A DNA stretch of 64,000 nucleotides from Blumeriella jaapii (GCA_009599575.1 VWND01000002.1:930001-994000), one strand, 5' to 3'. Positions 1-11,480 are shown, counted from the first letter of the stretch. Notes: a model not told the origin generated them from the sequence alone. Program-made: numbers and translations.

Positions 1-22
1 AAATAGACTGATCATCCTACAG

Positions 23-1151
23 CCAGGTTCTCATCGACGGGCAACTAGCTGGTGTCCACTGGCCGTTCCCAATCATCTTCACTGGCGGCCTAGCTCCAAG
101 CCTCTGGCGGCCTATTGTGGGCATCGACGCCTTTGATCTGCGGGAACACGAGATCGACATCACACCGTGGCTACCTCTGCTCTCCGACGGAGCTAAACAC
201 AAGTTTGAAATCCGAGTCGTAGGAATCGACGATGACGGGCAGCACACCGGGAAACTCACGGAAACGGTCGGTAACAACTGGCTAGTGACTGGAAAGATTT
301 TCTTATGGCTGGATGAAGACTCGAACTCCGTAACCACCGGAGAGGCACCAACAATGCTTCTTCCCGAGCCGACCATCGATCTCTCCCGAACGCTGACGCA
401 AAACTCTACGGGTTCCAACGAGACTTTGACTTACAATGTGGATGTCAAGCGATCGCTATCTGTATCCTCTCTCGTGACCACCCAGAACGGAAGCTTTATG
501 TCCACTTGGACACAAACACTCTCCGTCACCAACTATGGCCAACTCACTGCCTTTGGGGCCGTACAGCAAAACAACCAAACAACAACGGGGTTAGACACGT
601 CGCTCGGAGCGGTCTCTTACAAGTCCTCCTACACCTATCCGTTGTACGTCCTCACCGCTGTCAAAGAAGAAGCCAGCGGCAACTTCACAATCGATGCCAC
701 TATCCTGCGCGGCCTGGACCTCACGGTCCAAGGGCCATCCGTCTTTCCCACCGGCCTTCAGTCCTTCGCTCACACCCCCGGCGTGGAAACCCTCGTATCG
801 GGGCTCTCAGGGACCTCCTTGACCACGACACAGAGTGGCGCCGCGCACCTCTTCGGCTCCCCGTCCACGGGAGTGAGCAATGCGTCTGGCAGCACAAGCC
901 AGGAATTCAGCTTCCAGGGCGTGTCTGAGAGCGGAGACAAAACCGGCGAGGAGCTCTACCATCGCAGCGTCGCGGCCGTGGATGGCGCTGTCGTGCGGGA
1001 CCAAGAGATCCTGGCTGGGAGCGCCTTCGGCGGTTTCGAGGGACCTGCGAGTGACGTCGAGACGTCTCTGGTGGTGGTTGGGGGCGTCAAGAGTCCCAAA
1101 TCGGCGCTGGGGAGGGGATCGGGCTCTCCGAACGAGCTGCTTGTGCTGTAG
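23..1151 (+). CDS. Peptide-N4-(N-acetyl-beta-glucosaminyl)asparagine amidase A-like protein, 3' part
   Basis: This is the C-terminal part (about 375 residues) of a PNGase A-type amidase, a family that removes N-glycans from glycopeptides, usually in the secretory pathway. The visible coding begins just after an intron acceptor (branch-like CTGAT at 8-12, acceptor CAG ending at 22), so at least one exon lies off the window. The first residues carry the family block GQLAGVHWPFPIIFTGG and then WRPIVGIDAF and DITPWLPLL. The remainder is a beta-rich, Ser/Thr-rich stretch with many N-x-S/T sequons, as expected for a secreted glycoprotein. The stop is TAG at 1149-1151. The upstream catalytic portion is not visible, so activity cannot be judged. 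The family assignment rests on motif recognition. Confidence 0.85.
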
Positions 1152-1323
1152 GGCGGAAAATGATATGATCAGGTTGGGTGGCTGACTGGCCGAGGGGAGA
1201 GGGGAGGACTTTGGTGAGACGTGTAGTAGGGGACGGGAATATTTCTTTTTTGCGGGGGGGGGGGGGGGGGAGATGGCTTTCATTCTTTTTCTTGACGCTC
1301 TTTACGCGCATGGTTATTATCAC

Positions 1324-1527
1324 CATACCGTTCTTACACTCTTTAAGGTACGCATACCTGTTACATACAAACCCTAGGTCGCTTGGCTTGGAGACCTTTA
1401 CGAACATGTACATACATGTCTATATCATACCGTTCTTTACACTCTTTACGCATACCTGTTACACACAAAACCTAGGTCGCTTGACTTGGAGACCTTTACG
1501 TACATGTACATACATGTCTACATACAT
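1324..1527. repeat. 102-bp tandem duplication
   Basis: Two adjacent copies (about 1324-1425 and 1426-1527) share the order CATACCGTTCT..., TACACTCTTTA, CGCATACCTGTTACA, CCTAGGTCGCTTG, GGAGACCTTTACG and ACATGTACATACATGTC. They differ by a handful of substitutions and small indels. The imperfect identity points to a local duplication of some age. Confidence 0.8.
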
Positions 1528-1970
1528 ACAATACAGTACATCAATCGCAGCACAAACCACTTCTCGCTTTTCGCATCCACACAACGCAACGCATTGTACA
1601 TGCGTACAGTGCAGTAAGTAGAGACATGATCTTTCGAGGCGGCGGAGTGGGAGCAGGGAGCGGGATCTTGCAACGCGAACGGTTCCGACGATGGATGGGG
1701 AATTTCGTCGGTTCTCAGGCACGGATAATAATGCAATTTAGTATCGTCGTACATTACAACTTGTCGTTTGGGAGAGAGAAGAGAAGAGGGAAATGGGTTC
1801 GGTTGGCGAGATACGCTATGGGGCTTTGAGGTGTGCTGTGCTGTGCTGTGCTAGACTGTGCTAGACTGTGCTGTGCTAGACTGGCTGGTTGTGTTTTTTT
1901 TTTTTTTTGGCTCTTCTTCTTCTCTGAATGAATGGGTGGGTGGGTGAGTAGGTGGGTGAGGCTAGCAAGC

Positions 1971-2130
1971 GGAGAATTGGAGAATTGGAGAATTGGAGAA
2001 TTGGAGAATTGGAGAATTGGAGAATTGGAGAATTGGAGAATTGGAGAATTGGAGAATTGGAGAATTGGAGAATTGGAGAATTGGAGAATTGGAGAATTGG
2101 AGAATTGGAGAATTGGAGAATTGGAGAATT
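1971..2130. repeat. 8-bp minisatellite, 20 uninterrupted copies of GGAGAATT
   Basis: The unit GGAGAATT repeats without a visible change for 160 bp. Because 8 is not a multiple of 3, all six frames stay open and encode ELENWRIG-type or ILQFSNSP-type octapeptides. The resulting open frames are artefacts of the array. Confidence 0.95.
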
Positions 2131-2715
2131 GAAAATTTGAAAAAAAAAAACAAAAAAAACCACAGTGACGGGCCGCCAACAGTCGAGAAGGAGGGGGACC
2201 TGGTGAAGTCTTGTCTTTTACTGTAGCAGACAACCAACCAACCAATAAATCAATCCTAGTAGTGCCTGCTGCGAAGCTGGGTACCTGTATGTATGTAGAG
2301 CTCTGTGGCTCAGACTCAGATATGGACTCGGACTCGAACGTGAACTTGAAGCCAGTCCAGGCGGGCAGGCACGCAGGCGATTTCCAAGTGTGTAAATCTG
2401 CGCTTTCAAGGTGTGTGTGTAGCTGTAAAGAGGCATAGCAGAGGTAAGGAAAGGAAGAGCCCACACCACATGCTCACCTGGAAATCACGTAGTCCAGACA
2501 CATCACATCACATCGTCGGTGTGGGCTGGGGCTTTTCAGGTTTGGTGGTAGCTGTTCGATGATTTCAATTCATCAGGCTTCATATGTCGCGCTCTCAAAT
2601 CAGACAGAAGCGAGCATCCGTGCCGCTGCCTTGCCACGCTCCCATCCCAATCAGACCGTGCCTGTTTGTGTGCTGGCGAAATTGCACCCGAAAAGAAACC
2701 CAACCTGTTCCTCCT

Positions 2716-3280
2716 CTACGAGCGGGGCTTCTCCTTCTTCTCCTTCCACAGCGCCGACAGACCGACTCCTGAAACCTTCACGACCTTGAAGCGCACACCG
2801 GGAATATCTCCCTTCGCCTTTCCCTTACGACCGAATCCTGCAAGGAGGACTTCGTCGTTCTCGTCCACAAAGTTGAGACAACCATCGTTGGGAACTGCCA
2901 ATTTTTGGTTCGTCAGCCATGGTTTCTAAGCCACTTCAACCTTCTTCCGACCCCCACACCCCATATTCCATGCCGCTGCCCTGCTCCTCTGGGTTCTCTG
3001 GGAATGTGCCGGGAAACGTACCGAAAGCAGTGACCTTCTTTCCGTTCTTGATCAACTGGACTCTGACACACTTTCGGATGGCGGAGTTGGGTTGCTTGGC
3101 CTCGACACCGACCTTCTCGAGGACGATACCCTTGGCGTGCGAGGATCCTCCGAAGGGCGACGACTTGAAGGCGGTTCCGAGCGCACGCTTCTTGTACGAG
3201 AGATCGGCCCACTTCTGCTCGCGGCGGTGGTTGTGCAGCTTGCGGGCGGCGTTGAGACCACGAGGCTTTCCTTTACCCAT
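2716..3280 (-). CDS. rps23: 40S ribosomal protein S23 (uS12)
   Basis: This gene encodes the small-subunit protein uS12/S23, which lies at the decoding centre. There are two exons: 3280-3022 and 2894-2716, with an intron of 127 nt (donor GTACG at 3021, acceptor CAG ending at 2895). The spliced product is 145 residues, the length of the yeast protein. It starts [15 protein letters not shown] and carries the universally conserved [10 protein letters not shown] loop, with Pro64 at the site hydroxylated in yeast and animals; exon 2 starts at VPNDGC and ends KKEKPRS. A 5'-UTR intron is likely: donor GTGCGT at 3351-3346, branch CTAAC at 3301-3297 and acceptor CCAG at 3289-3286, six bases before the ATG. 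It is transcribed away from the gene at 3612 across a shared promoter. Confidence 0.97.
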
Positions 3281-3611
3281 GATTGCTGGCAGATTTGTTA
3301 GAATTGCGCTCCGTCTTGAAGGGAGGGGGACGGGTCGTAGAATGGACGCACCGGTTTATGGCGACGATGGGAAGATTGTTTGGCGTTGGTGTTGTCGACG
3401 TCGTCCGTGAAGTTTTCAGAATCTTATCGTGTGGGCTAGTCTAAGCGAAAGGTCTAACGCCAAGAATAATCACGTGCAAGCTAACTCGAAATGCCAAGGT
3501 GTGGTCATTATCCCCCGACGAACCTCCCAAGACAAATGTAACTGTGCAGGAGAGCGAATCGTCATCCCGATCCATACAGCCGACGGTTTCTATGGAAGCG
3601 GCAATGTGACC
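3281..3611. promoter_or_regulatory. Divergent promoter region of rps23 and the 3612 gene
   Basis: The 331 bp between two divergent start codons must hold both promoters and the probable 5'-UTR intron of rps23 (3351-3286). No TATA box is evident. An open frame runs into the right-hand gene from 3429, but the conserved-looking protein begins at 3612. Confidence 0.6.
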
Positions 3612-4436
3612 ATGTCTTCTTCGCCCAAGAACAAGGCAAAGCAGCTGCGTGAGCCGCCGCCAGCTCTATTCCTAGGACCTCCCTCTCAGAATGCCTCGCA
3701 TGTTTCCCTTCCCGGGGTCACAGCAGTCCAGCCTCCGAATCCCGCACGAGCTCCCCTCCTACATCAACGTTCCCAACGTGTCCCTTGGGGTAGCAGCCTG
3801 GACGGCTCGCCCGACGCCCCTATCGGCCCATCTCTACCTCGAGCCGCCCCGCCGCGGCAGCAGCAAGATGCAGAGGTCAAGAAACAGGCCGACAGGACAG
3901 ATGCGCTCTGGGCGGAGATGCAGACTACACTTGAGGAGGTGGAGTTGAATGCTGCTAGTGGTACGCATGTGTTCGGGGCCGAACATAGCAAGGCGCTGGA
4001 AGATTTGAGAGCTGCGCAGATTGAGTTGGCGCAGGCTTGGGCGAGAAGCGAAGCCGATGAAGCTATTGAGAGCACGGACAAAGGTAGCAAGTCACTTGGA
4101 GGCAAGGGACTGGCTTTTGGGAGTGAGGCCAAGAGCGCTCTGGATACCGTTGGCAGTACGGTGCAGAGTGCGAGTGGCCGACCAGGTAGTAGCGGCATCG
4201 CGGTGGGAACGGCGCATTCGATGGGGACCAAGATGGAGGAAGAGACCGAGGCAGACATTTTACTAGCGAGGAAGAGGAGGGAAGCTAATGATAAGTATTT
4301 CCAAAGGGTCAACGACGGCGTGTTGGATGTGGTTGCAAAGCTGGAGCATGTGGCCGAGGCTATGAAGGCTGTTGAGCAGGAGAGTAGGGATATATGGGGA
4401 GTGAGTGACAGTGCGAGGACAAGTCTCCACGAGTAG
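3612..4436 (+). CDS. Conserved-looking coiled-coil protein of unknown function
   Basis: A single-exon gene of 274 residues. The start at 3612 was chosen over an in-frame ATG at 3429 because the product then begins MSSSPKNKAKQLREPPP, a plausible N-terminus; the upstream 61 codons are of poor composition. The first 90 residues are proline-rich and probably disordered. Two charged helical blocks follow: residues about 97-150 (DALWAEMQTTLEEVEL... FGAEHSKALEDLR) and about 218-270 (ILLARKRREANDKYF... LEHVAEAMKAVEQESRDIW), with a Gly/Ser-rich linker between them. I do not recognise the family. The pattern suits a small subunit of a coiled-coil complex, but that is only inference. Confidence 0.75.
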   Translation: MSSSPKNKAKQLREPPPALFLGPPSQNASHVSLPGVTAVQPPNPARAPLLHQRSQRVPWGSSLDGSPDAPIGPSLPRAAPPRQQQDAEVKKQADRTDALWAEMQTTLEEVELNAASGTHVFGAEHSKALEDLRAAQIELAQAWARSEADEAIESTDKGSKSLGGKGLAFGSEAKSALDTVGSTVQSASGRPGSSGIAVGTAHSMGTKMEEETEADILLARKRREANDKYFQRVNDGVLDVVAKLEHVAEAMKAVEQESRDIWGVSDSARTSLHE

Positions 4437-5470
4437 TAGCTGTGCCGAAGCAAATGGAACTTGGCATCGCGATGGCGTTCGGGATTGGGAATGATTGAGG
4501 TTCACGGATTCGCATTGTATAGTGCCAAAGCCGTGGATCTCCCTCTGCTACAGTTGCTTTTTCGCGTGGAGACTTAGACCGTGGTGTCAAAAGCGTGTAT
4601 CGCATCCGTCCTTGCTCCAAACGCCCGAAGTGTCTTGCTCCTCTCACGCACCAATGAACAGACGAACCTATCTCCATCAGCGTATGAACTTGTGTCAGTG
4701 AGGATGTGCTTACAGCAAATACCACACAACATACACTTATGTATGGACTTAATCTCTCCCCTATCCTCGCACACTTCCAGAAGCCTCCCAGAACCGGCCT
4801 GGTTCTAAGTTAGCGATGGCTCCAATGGACTATCAGCTCGGCACATACGAGTCCTTTTTTCTGTCCATAAATGCCGGGAAAAGTTGATGGACGTAGGCAG
4901 AAGTGCAGATGAGAAGCAGAAGCACCAGGAGTGCAGACTGGAAGTTGAAAAGAGCAGTCTGTGCGATGTGAGCGTTGAAAACAGTAATTTGAAGATCTCT
5001 GATATTCAGTTCTGTTTGCTTACCATGTTTGCGAGGCTGATAGATACTTCTGATACGATGTGCTTGAGATGGATGCGGCTCTGGACAGCTGCGCTAGAGT
5101 GAGGCAGCGTGGACAATTACCCGATGTCGGGCCGACAGAAGGTGTGGCCGCCTCCTCCATCTACAGACTTGAGGAATATCAGTACCAGGAGGCTACATAC
5201 TGCGGCCAAAAAGAATCGCGTTGCTTCGTGACAGCAAGCGTACCTCGATCATTTAGAGTCAAAACAGAGCAAACCGATTGCAGTGGTTCACAAGTACAGC
5301 GCAAGATCTCCAGCTCCATCTGTCACCGGTCTATTGCCAGATCCCTACAATTTGATCTCGAGGTTTCGTCCCTGGTACTCGCTGACCAACCCGAGACTCT
5401 GTTCCTGAACAAGAACCAGGTCTTTCTCTCGATCACTGTCAAGTGAAAAGGAGTGCATTTTATCAACAAG
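4437..5470. other. Intergenic region
   Basis: About 1 kb between the coiled-coil gene and TAF13. It should hold the 3' UTR of the former and the promoter and 5' UTR of the latter. Open frames in it are short, overlap on both strands and show no family motif. Confidence 0.6.
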
Positions 5471-5963
5471 ATGGAACCAAGAGCTCGAATCGGAAAGCAT
5501 AGAGGGCAGCAGAGCTTCTCGGACCAAGAACGTAAGTCATGCCGGCCGAACCATAAGTAATACGTTCTAAAAGATTTTAGTCCAGCACTTCCTCTTTGCC
5601 CATGGCGACGTCGCAAACTCCCTCGACAGCACCAAGCGCGTCTTCGACGAGCTCCTCACAGACTTCATCACAGAGCTCTGTTTCGAAGCCCATCGTTCGG
5701 CGTCGCTCTCGGGCCGCCAAAAAATCAAGCTCGACGATATCAAGTTCGCATGCCGAAAGAATCCTCTATATCTAGGCAAGATTGAGGAGACCGTTCACAA
5801 GAAAGACGAGATCGAAAAGGCGAAGAAGCTTGTGGATATGAACGATGACCGGATCACTAAATCGAATTTGAAGGCTATGGAGGAGCCTCTCGGCGTCGGA
5901 GACGACGAGATGGACCTTGACACGCGGACCATTGGTGGAAAGAGCACGGGTACTGGGCGCTGA
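5471..5963 (+). CDS. TAF13: Transcription initiation factor TFIID subunit 13
   Basis: TAF13 is a histone-fold subunit of TFIID that pairs with TAF11 and acts in nuclear RNA polymerase II initiation. Two exons are clear: 5471-5531 and 5581-5963, with a 49-nt intron (GTAAGT donor, TTTTAG acceptor). Splicing joins the N-terminus MEPRARIGKHRGQQSF to SDQELQHFLFAHGD and gives 147 residues. The histone fold spans about residues 18-105: LDSTKRVFDELLTDFITEL, then IKLDDIKFACRKNPLYLGKI. These match the family's FITE...A and VEDI.F..RKDP...A blocks. The tail is acidic (GDDEMDLD). The short first exon fixes the start. Confidence 0.93.
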
Positions 5964-6823
5964 ACTTTCGGCAGTTACACGATCGTCTGGTTACAAAGGA
6001 GCATTTGAGCAACGGATTTCTACTTTCTTGCATTCGACCATCACCGTCTGGACCACCGCAGGAGTTTATCACTTGATCATGGTATGCATGGATGGCGTTT
6101 TGGGGAGTCTGGCAGCCTCAGGGCGCTTATGGGCGCTCTTTCAGCACAATACCCCGGAGGAAGCTATCGATGCTTTTCGGAAGCCTGATTTAAATGGAAC
6201 ATGAATGGAGATGCGATTCTTTCGACTTGTGTTCGGACTCCTGTTCCGCGTATTTCGTTCAAAGTTTTCTACCCACCGAAGAGTGCGTAGCGTTATCGCA
6301 ATGGAGAGGAAGCGTGGTAATGCTCGTAGTTCGTCGGACTTATTATAATATAGCACCACTGACGCGGCATAGTAAGCAAAAAGACCACAGGCAGCGGAAT
6401 CGGAGCGTGCCCATGCTTGCAAGAACTCCTTTCCGTACCAATAATCACCCCTCTCTCATGCCACACTATTTCGCTGCTCCAACACCTCCGATGGACGGCG
6501 ACTACTTAAGTCGAAGTGGGACAGGCCGCTTGCCTTTCATTCCCATTCACGTTACTCACTATCTTTAAGACTCCCCCACTTCCCGAGTTCTGGCTCTTCA
6601 GATGCATCTAGTGTCGTGTTCTACCGCAAGCGCGCACCACACCAATACTTCGTTTTTTTCTTCTATTTCCTGGCCGGTTCGAGACTGCAAATTCCTCTTC
6701 TTGCATTTGTATTGGCGTTATTGCCGTCTGATTCTCGTTGAGACATCGTCGTCTTGCAGGTGTCTTCTCGTTGACTACCTAGACAGTTTGCTATTGCAAT
6801 GAATCGTCAGGGAAACGGTAACC
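5964..6823. other. Intergenic region and 5' leader of the transporter gene
   Basis: This 860-bp stretch holds the TAF13 3' end and the promoter and leader of the transporter. A pyrimidine-rich acceptor-like sequence (CGTCTTGCAG near 6750) suggests a possible 5'-UTR intron. No independent gene is supported. Confidence 0.5.
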
Positions 6824-6867
6824 ATGTCACTCTGCCAGAGCCGCACCACGCTGCCCACTTACGATGA
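6799..6867 (+). promoter_or_regulatory. Upstream ORF overlapping the transporter start codon
   Basis: A 22-codon reading frame starts at ATG 6799 and ends at TGA 6867, overlapping the main start (6824) in another frame. A scanning ribosome that used it would bypass the main ATG, so it could repress translation. It could also be an artefact of placing the start here. No expression evidence is available. Confidence 0.35.
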
Positions 6868-8383
6868 GCCGGATGATTACCTGGATTCTCTACAAAACAT
6901 CCCATCCAACTTCGATCTGGCTATGAATGGCGACGGCACGAATCCAGACTTCCTCTCGTCTGAGCCGAAGAAGACGGCTACAGATGTGTTCATCGCGGGC
7001 TCGGAGGCTTCCCCAAGACTGTCCATGAGTACCATCTCGTCGATGGGACGGCAGCGGAGTGTATCCCCGTATCCTGGTGCCGCAGGCACTTCCAGGACTT
7101 GGAAGAGCCTGTGCTGGAACCTCTGGACCAAGAACCATGCACTGTTCTTTGTGACTTCTTCGCAGTTTTTTGGCTCGGCTATGAACGTCGCCGCGAGACT
7201 TCTGGAATCTGAGGGGGGCGGGATGCATCCTCTGCACATCCTGTTTGCCAGGCAGGGACTCACAACCATCATATGTACGGCTTGGATGTGGTATGCCAAG
7301 GTACCTGGTTTCCCGTTCGGACACAAAGAGACTCGTGGGTTGTTGGTTGCTAGAAGTATCACTGGCTTTTTTGGCATCTTTGGGATGTACTAGTACGTTT
7401 TCACACACGCTGCCACGGGGTGAGCCTGTTCCTAACGTGTACTACCTAGTTCCCTCCAATACCTGCCCGTAGCCGATGCGACAGTCCTCACCTTCTTGGT
7501 CCCCCCGATCGCAGGCTATGGCTGTTACCTCTTTCTCGAAGAGCCCTTCCCCAGATCAACCCAATGCGCCTCTCTGATCTCCCTCCTCGGCGTCATTCTC
7601 ATCGCCCGCCCAACCTCCTTCCTTACCACCTCCCGCACAGAAGCACTCAGCGTCCCCTCTAACGCAACCGTCTCCTTGGACCCTACAGATTCAGCTTCTT
7701 ACCCCGGGCCCACGTCAGGCCAGCGCCTCTCCGCCGTGGCAATAGCTATGTTGGGCGTTCTCGCCTCAGCCGGAGCCTTCACCTCGATCCGCTGGATCGG
7801 CAACCGCGAACACCCCCTGATGTTGGTCAACTACTTCTGCGTCTGCTCGACGCTGATCAGCGCCGTGGCGCTCTCGCTCGCCCGCCCCCTCCACATCGCC
7901 GACCTGCATTTCCAACTCCCCGCCGGGCTCCGGCAGTGGAGCCTGCTCGCCTTCCTGGGCATCTGCGGCTTCATCATGCAGTACCTGCTGACCCGCGGCC
8001 TCGCGGCCGGGGGTCGTGGCAACGGCGCCCGAGCGCAAAACATGATCTACACCAACATGCTGTACGCGCTCGCCTTCGATAAGCTGGTCTTCGGCCAGAG
8101 CCCCGGGTGGTGGAGCCTGGGCGGCAGCGGGCTGATCCTGGGCAGTGCGATCTTTGTCGCTGCTAAGAAGGGGGGCACTGCTGCTGGGGCTGGGGCTGCG
8201 GCGGAGAGGGCACGCGATGAGGAGGTGGTGGGGAGGGGAGCTGGTGGCGGCACGGAGGCGGCGATGGCCATGTTGGGTGGGAGGAGAGAGGAGGACGAAG
8301 AGGATGCTGCGATGGTCGGTCGTAGATCGTTTCAGGACAATGGGGAGAGGGGCCGCTCAACTGGATCCGTGCCGGCTCTGTAA
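6824..8383 (+). CDS. Drug/metabolite transporter superfamily (EamA, SLC35-like) membrane protein
   Basis: A predicted ten-helix transporter with two EamA repeats, probably in the Golgi, vacuolar or plasma membrane; the substrate is unknown. Exons are 6824-7392 and 7450-8383, with a 57-nt intron (GTACGT...CCTAG) whose removal joins GIFGMY to YSLQYLPVADATVLTFL, a classic EamA helix-3/4 motif. The product is 500 residues. Residues 1-100 are hydrophilic and Ser-rich, helix 1 starts near 106, repeat 1 runs to about 245 and repeat 2 covers about 300-440. The tail after helix 10 is Gly/Ala-rich and charged. A short frame overlapping the start codon (6799-6867) may limit translation. Confidence 0.88.
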
Positions 8384-9015
8384 GCGACTCGCTTGGAAAC
8401 TTGAGCCGCTGGCAGCTTTAGATGAAGAGCGAGAGCGAGGTGTCTCTGTGGGCGTTGGGACTGTATAGGGTCTGGCCGTGGTATCAAATCTATGTAGAAT
8501 ATAGATCGCATTGGGCTGGGCTGGGTTGGGGGCCTGTCTAATGATTGGGAGGTTGGCTATGGGCATACAATATACATATATACATATACATATATACATA
8601 TATACACAGCTTTAGCAACCGACAGATGAATACGAAGGAGCTGATTTTCTATGGTAAGAAAGGAAAAGGGAAAGGGAAATCTCTTCCTCCGTCAGTAGCG
8701 GCTACTAGCAAGAGAAGAGATGTTGGATCAGGTATCCGCTTCACTACCTACCTAGGTACCTACCTGCTATGTGCTACATACGATAGATCATTCTCCGCAT
8801 AGGGCGATGTAGCCAAGCCAAAGTCTGGCGCTTTCGAGAACGCCTGTGGAAAGTTCCTGGCTAGATTGCATTTCAGTTGCGCGTGCAGGTACATTCCACA
8901 TTCCACATTCCATAGGTAAGGTAGGTACATAGGTAAGGTACTAGGTAGGTACATATAGGTATCCTAGGGCGGGATTCGCGGAGCGCTACACAAGTGAAGG
9001 ACTTGATACCTCTTG

Positions 9016-9190
9016 CCTTACTTTACTTTACTTTGCTTTACCTTACCTTACCTTACCTTACCTTACCTTACCTTACCTTACCTTACCTTACCTTACCTTA
9101 CTTTACCTTACCTTACCTTACCTTACCTTACCTTACCTTACCTTACCTTACCTTACTTTACCTTACCTTACCTTACCTTACCTTACCTTA
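9016..9190. repeat. Pentanucleotide (CCTTA)n array
   Basis: About 35 units of CCTTA with a few CTTTA and TTTGC variants, chiefly at the left end and twice internally. It reads as TLPYL-type peptides, but it is a satellite and not a gene. The unit is not the fungal telomere repeat CCCTAA. Confidence 0.95.
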
Positions 9191-9241
9191 CACAACCAAC
9201 CAACCAACCGAACCAAACCAAACCAAACCAAACCAAACCAA
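9191..9241. repeat. ACCAA/CAACC microsatellite adjoining the CCTTA array
   Basis: CAACC units grade into ACCAA units immediately to the right of the CCTTA array. The two arrays abut without spacer, which suggests one grew from degenerate edges of the other. Confidence 0.85.
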
Positions 9242-11480
9242 GAATTAGTCATCAAGGGCTACTAGTTACACAGTACTGTACATACATACATACATTCATT
9301 CACCTGTGCCCAACACAGTGGCATGCCACGCCGGATGGAGATGTAGTTTCCACGGAGAGAGAGGGGGGAAATGGCAATGATTGGAGTTCACGCGGTGGAT
9401 GTCGTGGGGTTGTGAAAAGCTCGCTTGCTCTGATGTCACACGTACATACCTACCTACCTATACAGTACAGTATCATGGAGTACTCACTCACTCAACCTCG
9501 TACTTACAGTACAGTACCTACCTTTTGTACAGTACATACAGTACTCGATCACATGACCGACAGAGGAGCACATTGGCAGCAAGTCACGCGCCTCACTGGA
9601 GCAATATACTGTACGTACAGTACCGTACCGTACCGTACCGTACAACATGTATGCAACACCTTACATACCGCCAGTCTCACCGCACCCAGGACTTCGAATC
9701 GAATTCCACACAAGACGGTAGGTACATACTGTACGTGGATCTCGAGGGTTTCCTCGGAGCAGATTGGACGACGCTTCCGCGTCGGAGAAGGCCAATCAAT
9801 CAGTGCAAACCGGGATGGGAACCCCGCTTGCGCTTGCGGAGGAGACGAATCGCGCTGGCATCTCCGGCTTGCAGGAGACAAGGGAAGAAAGAGGGGTGAG
9901 AATCCAAGCGGCAGATACTGTACTGTACTGTACTGTACTGTAAGTAAGTAGGTCGGCGTTTGGGTTCGGTCAGGGCCATGCGGAAAGTACCGGTGCTGTA
10001 CTGTAGTGTAGTTTAGTGTAGTGTAGTGTAGTGTAGGTGAAGCCGCAACGCCAGAACGTACTGTAGTATGTACTACTGTACGACGGCGTGAGAAGCGTAA
10101 GGTAAGTAGGAAAGTAGACTGACTGACTGACTGACTGACTCTGGGTCCAGGGCCGTCCCAGTCTGTGTGAGGGAGGCCGCGGAGAAGGGGCAAAGAATGT
10201 TCCAGAACGGTCAATGCTCGTGAGGCTTTCACACTCCCGGGTGGGAGTTCGGACGTTGGGGACGTGCAGATACTTACTGTACTTGGACTGTATAGTACAG
10301 TAGGGACTTAGGACGTTACAATGCTGTAATATAGGACGGGGAGAGAGAGGCCTGACGCTTGCTTGCCCAGGTAGACCGGTCGAGTGTCATACTCGGCTCG
10401 TGCAGACCTGACTCACTCGGATGATCGTGTCCGAGAGATTTGCTGAACGGCACGTATACGGCACGTACGTATGTACAGTACAGTACTGTGTACAGTACTG
10501 TAAGTTACTGCACAGTAGGGTGCATAAAGTGTCTGTCCCTCTCACAGCAGCCAAGGTAGCCAAGGTAAACGTTAAACAGCCAAGATAGACAGACGCACTA
10601 ACACTCGATTGAACAGCCAAAGTAAAGTTACCAACTTTAGCAATTTCTATCCGGCCGCTCGTAAACGTTTTTGACTCGAGTCTAGATATGTAAACCGCAT
10701 TCTCTTTAGCCCTGGTAGTCGCGCTCACGGCTCGTGGGAAAAGGAATGTAGGAATGTTCCTGGTGCGTTCGGAGAGCAGATAGATCATCAACCTTCATTT
10801 AGAACGTGATGCGACAAAACGTACATGCGATTAGTAAGATAGTTGGATTCGATGCATTCCGGAGGAATTCAAGCATTTCACACGCGTTTGAAAAGCGGCT
10901 AAAGAAAACAATACATCGACTTGGCCTCTTGGCTGCATCGAGTCTGCCTTGGCTGTCCCGTTGGCTCCCGGGGCCGCTAGGGAAGTACAGACAACGGCCA
11001 TTGTTCGCTTCGTATTTCTGTACAGTACTGTACTCTACATACCTTCTCAGGTGATTGATTCCCCGGCCGGTCATGACAGTCAATACTGTACTAAACAATC
11101 GCTGCGGTGCAGTACTCACTCGCCTGGCGGGCGGGAGTCGAGTCTTCCGTGTCGGACTCTCGAAGGATCTGAGTGTCCGTATGGTCTGTACAGTACTGTA
11201 CGTACTGTCCTGTCCTGTACAGACAGTACCTACTGTACCTACAGTAGAGAAACAGCCAAACAGACAAACGGTACAGTATCGGCCGACTTACCCGGGCGCT
11301 GTGCCAGATCCCATAATAGGTTCGACTGGTCGTCGTCATCTGGGACGGATTCCACCTCCATACCTACCTAGTTGGGCACAGGATCGCGTCCAGCCTGGGC
11401 GGGCGGCGCTTTCGATCCTCTGTTCATGTCGCGGGATTCCTGCAATCTCGAGCATGTCCGAAGCAGCGCAAACGCGCGAG

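Larger units (their letters stand above)
1152..2715. other. Intergenic region between convergent genes, repeat-rich
   Basis: This 1.56-kb stretch separates the 3' ends of the PNGase A-like gene and the rps23 gene. It holds a G17 run (1254-1270), a 102-bp tandem duplication, imperfect TGTGC repeats (about 1831-1882), a 20-copy 8-bp minisatellite and a poly-A run (about 2142-2160). Every open frame here is explained by the repeats, and no gene is supported. Confidence 0.8.

Noticed and set aside
1754..2464. Open frames of 60-236 codons over the GGAGAATT array
   Set aside because: An 8-bp repeat without stops stays open in all frames; the peptides are octamer repeats.
9016..9190. CCTTA array as an interstitial telomere
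   Set aside because: The fungal telomere unit is CCCTAA/TTAGGG; CCTTA differs in length and sequence and no TTAGGG occurs nearby.
10387..10791. 134-codon minus-strand frame in the gene desert
   Set aside because: It is largely built from TACTGTA/TACAGTA words near its N-terminal coding end and shows no motif or splice structure.
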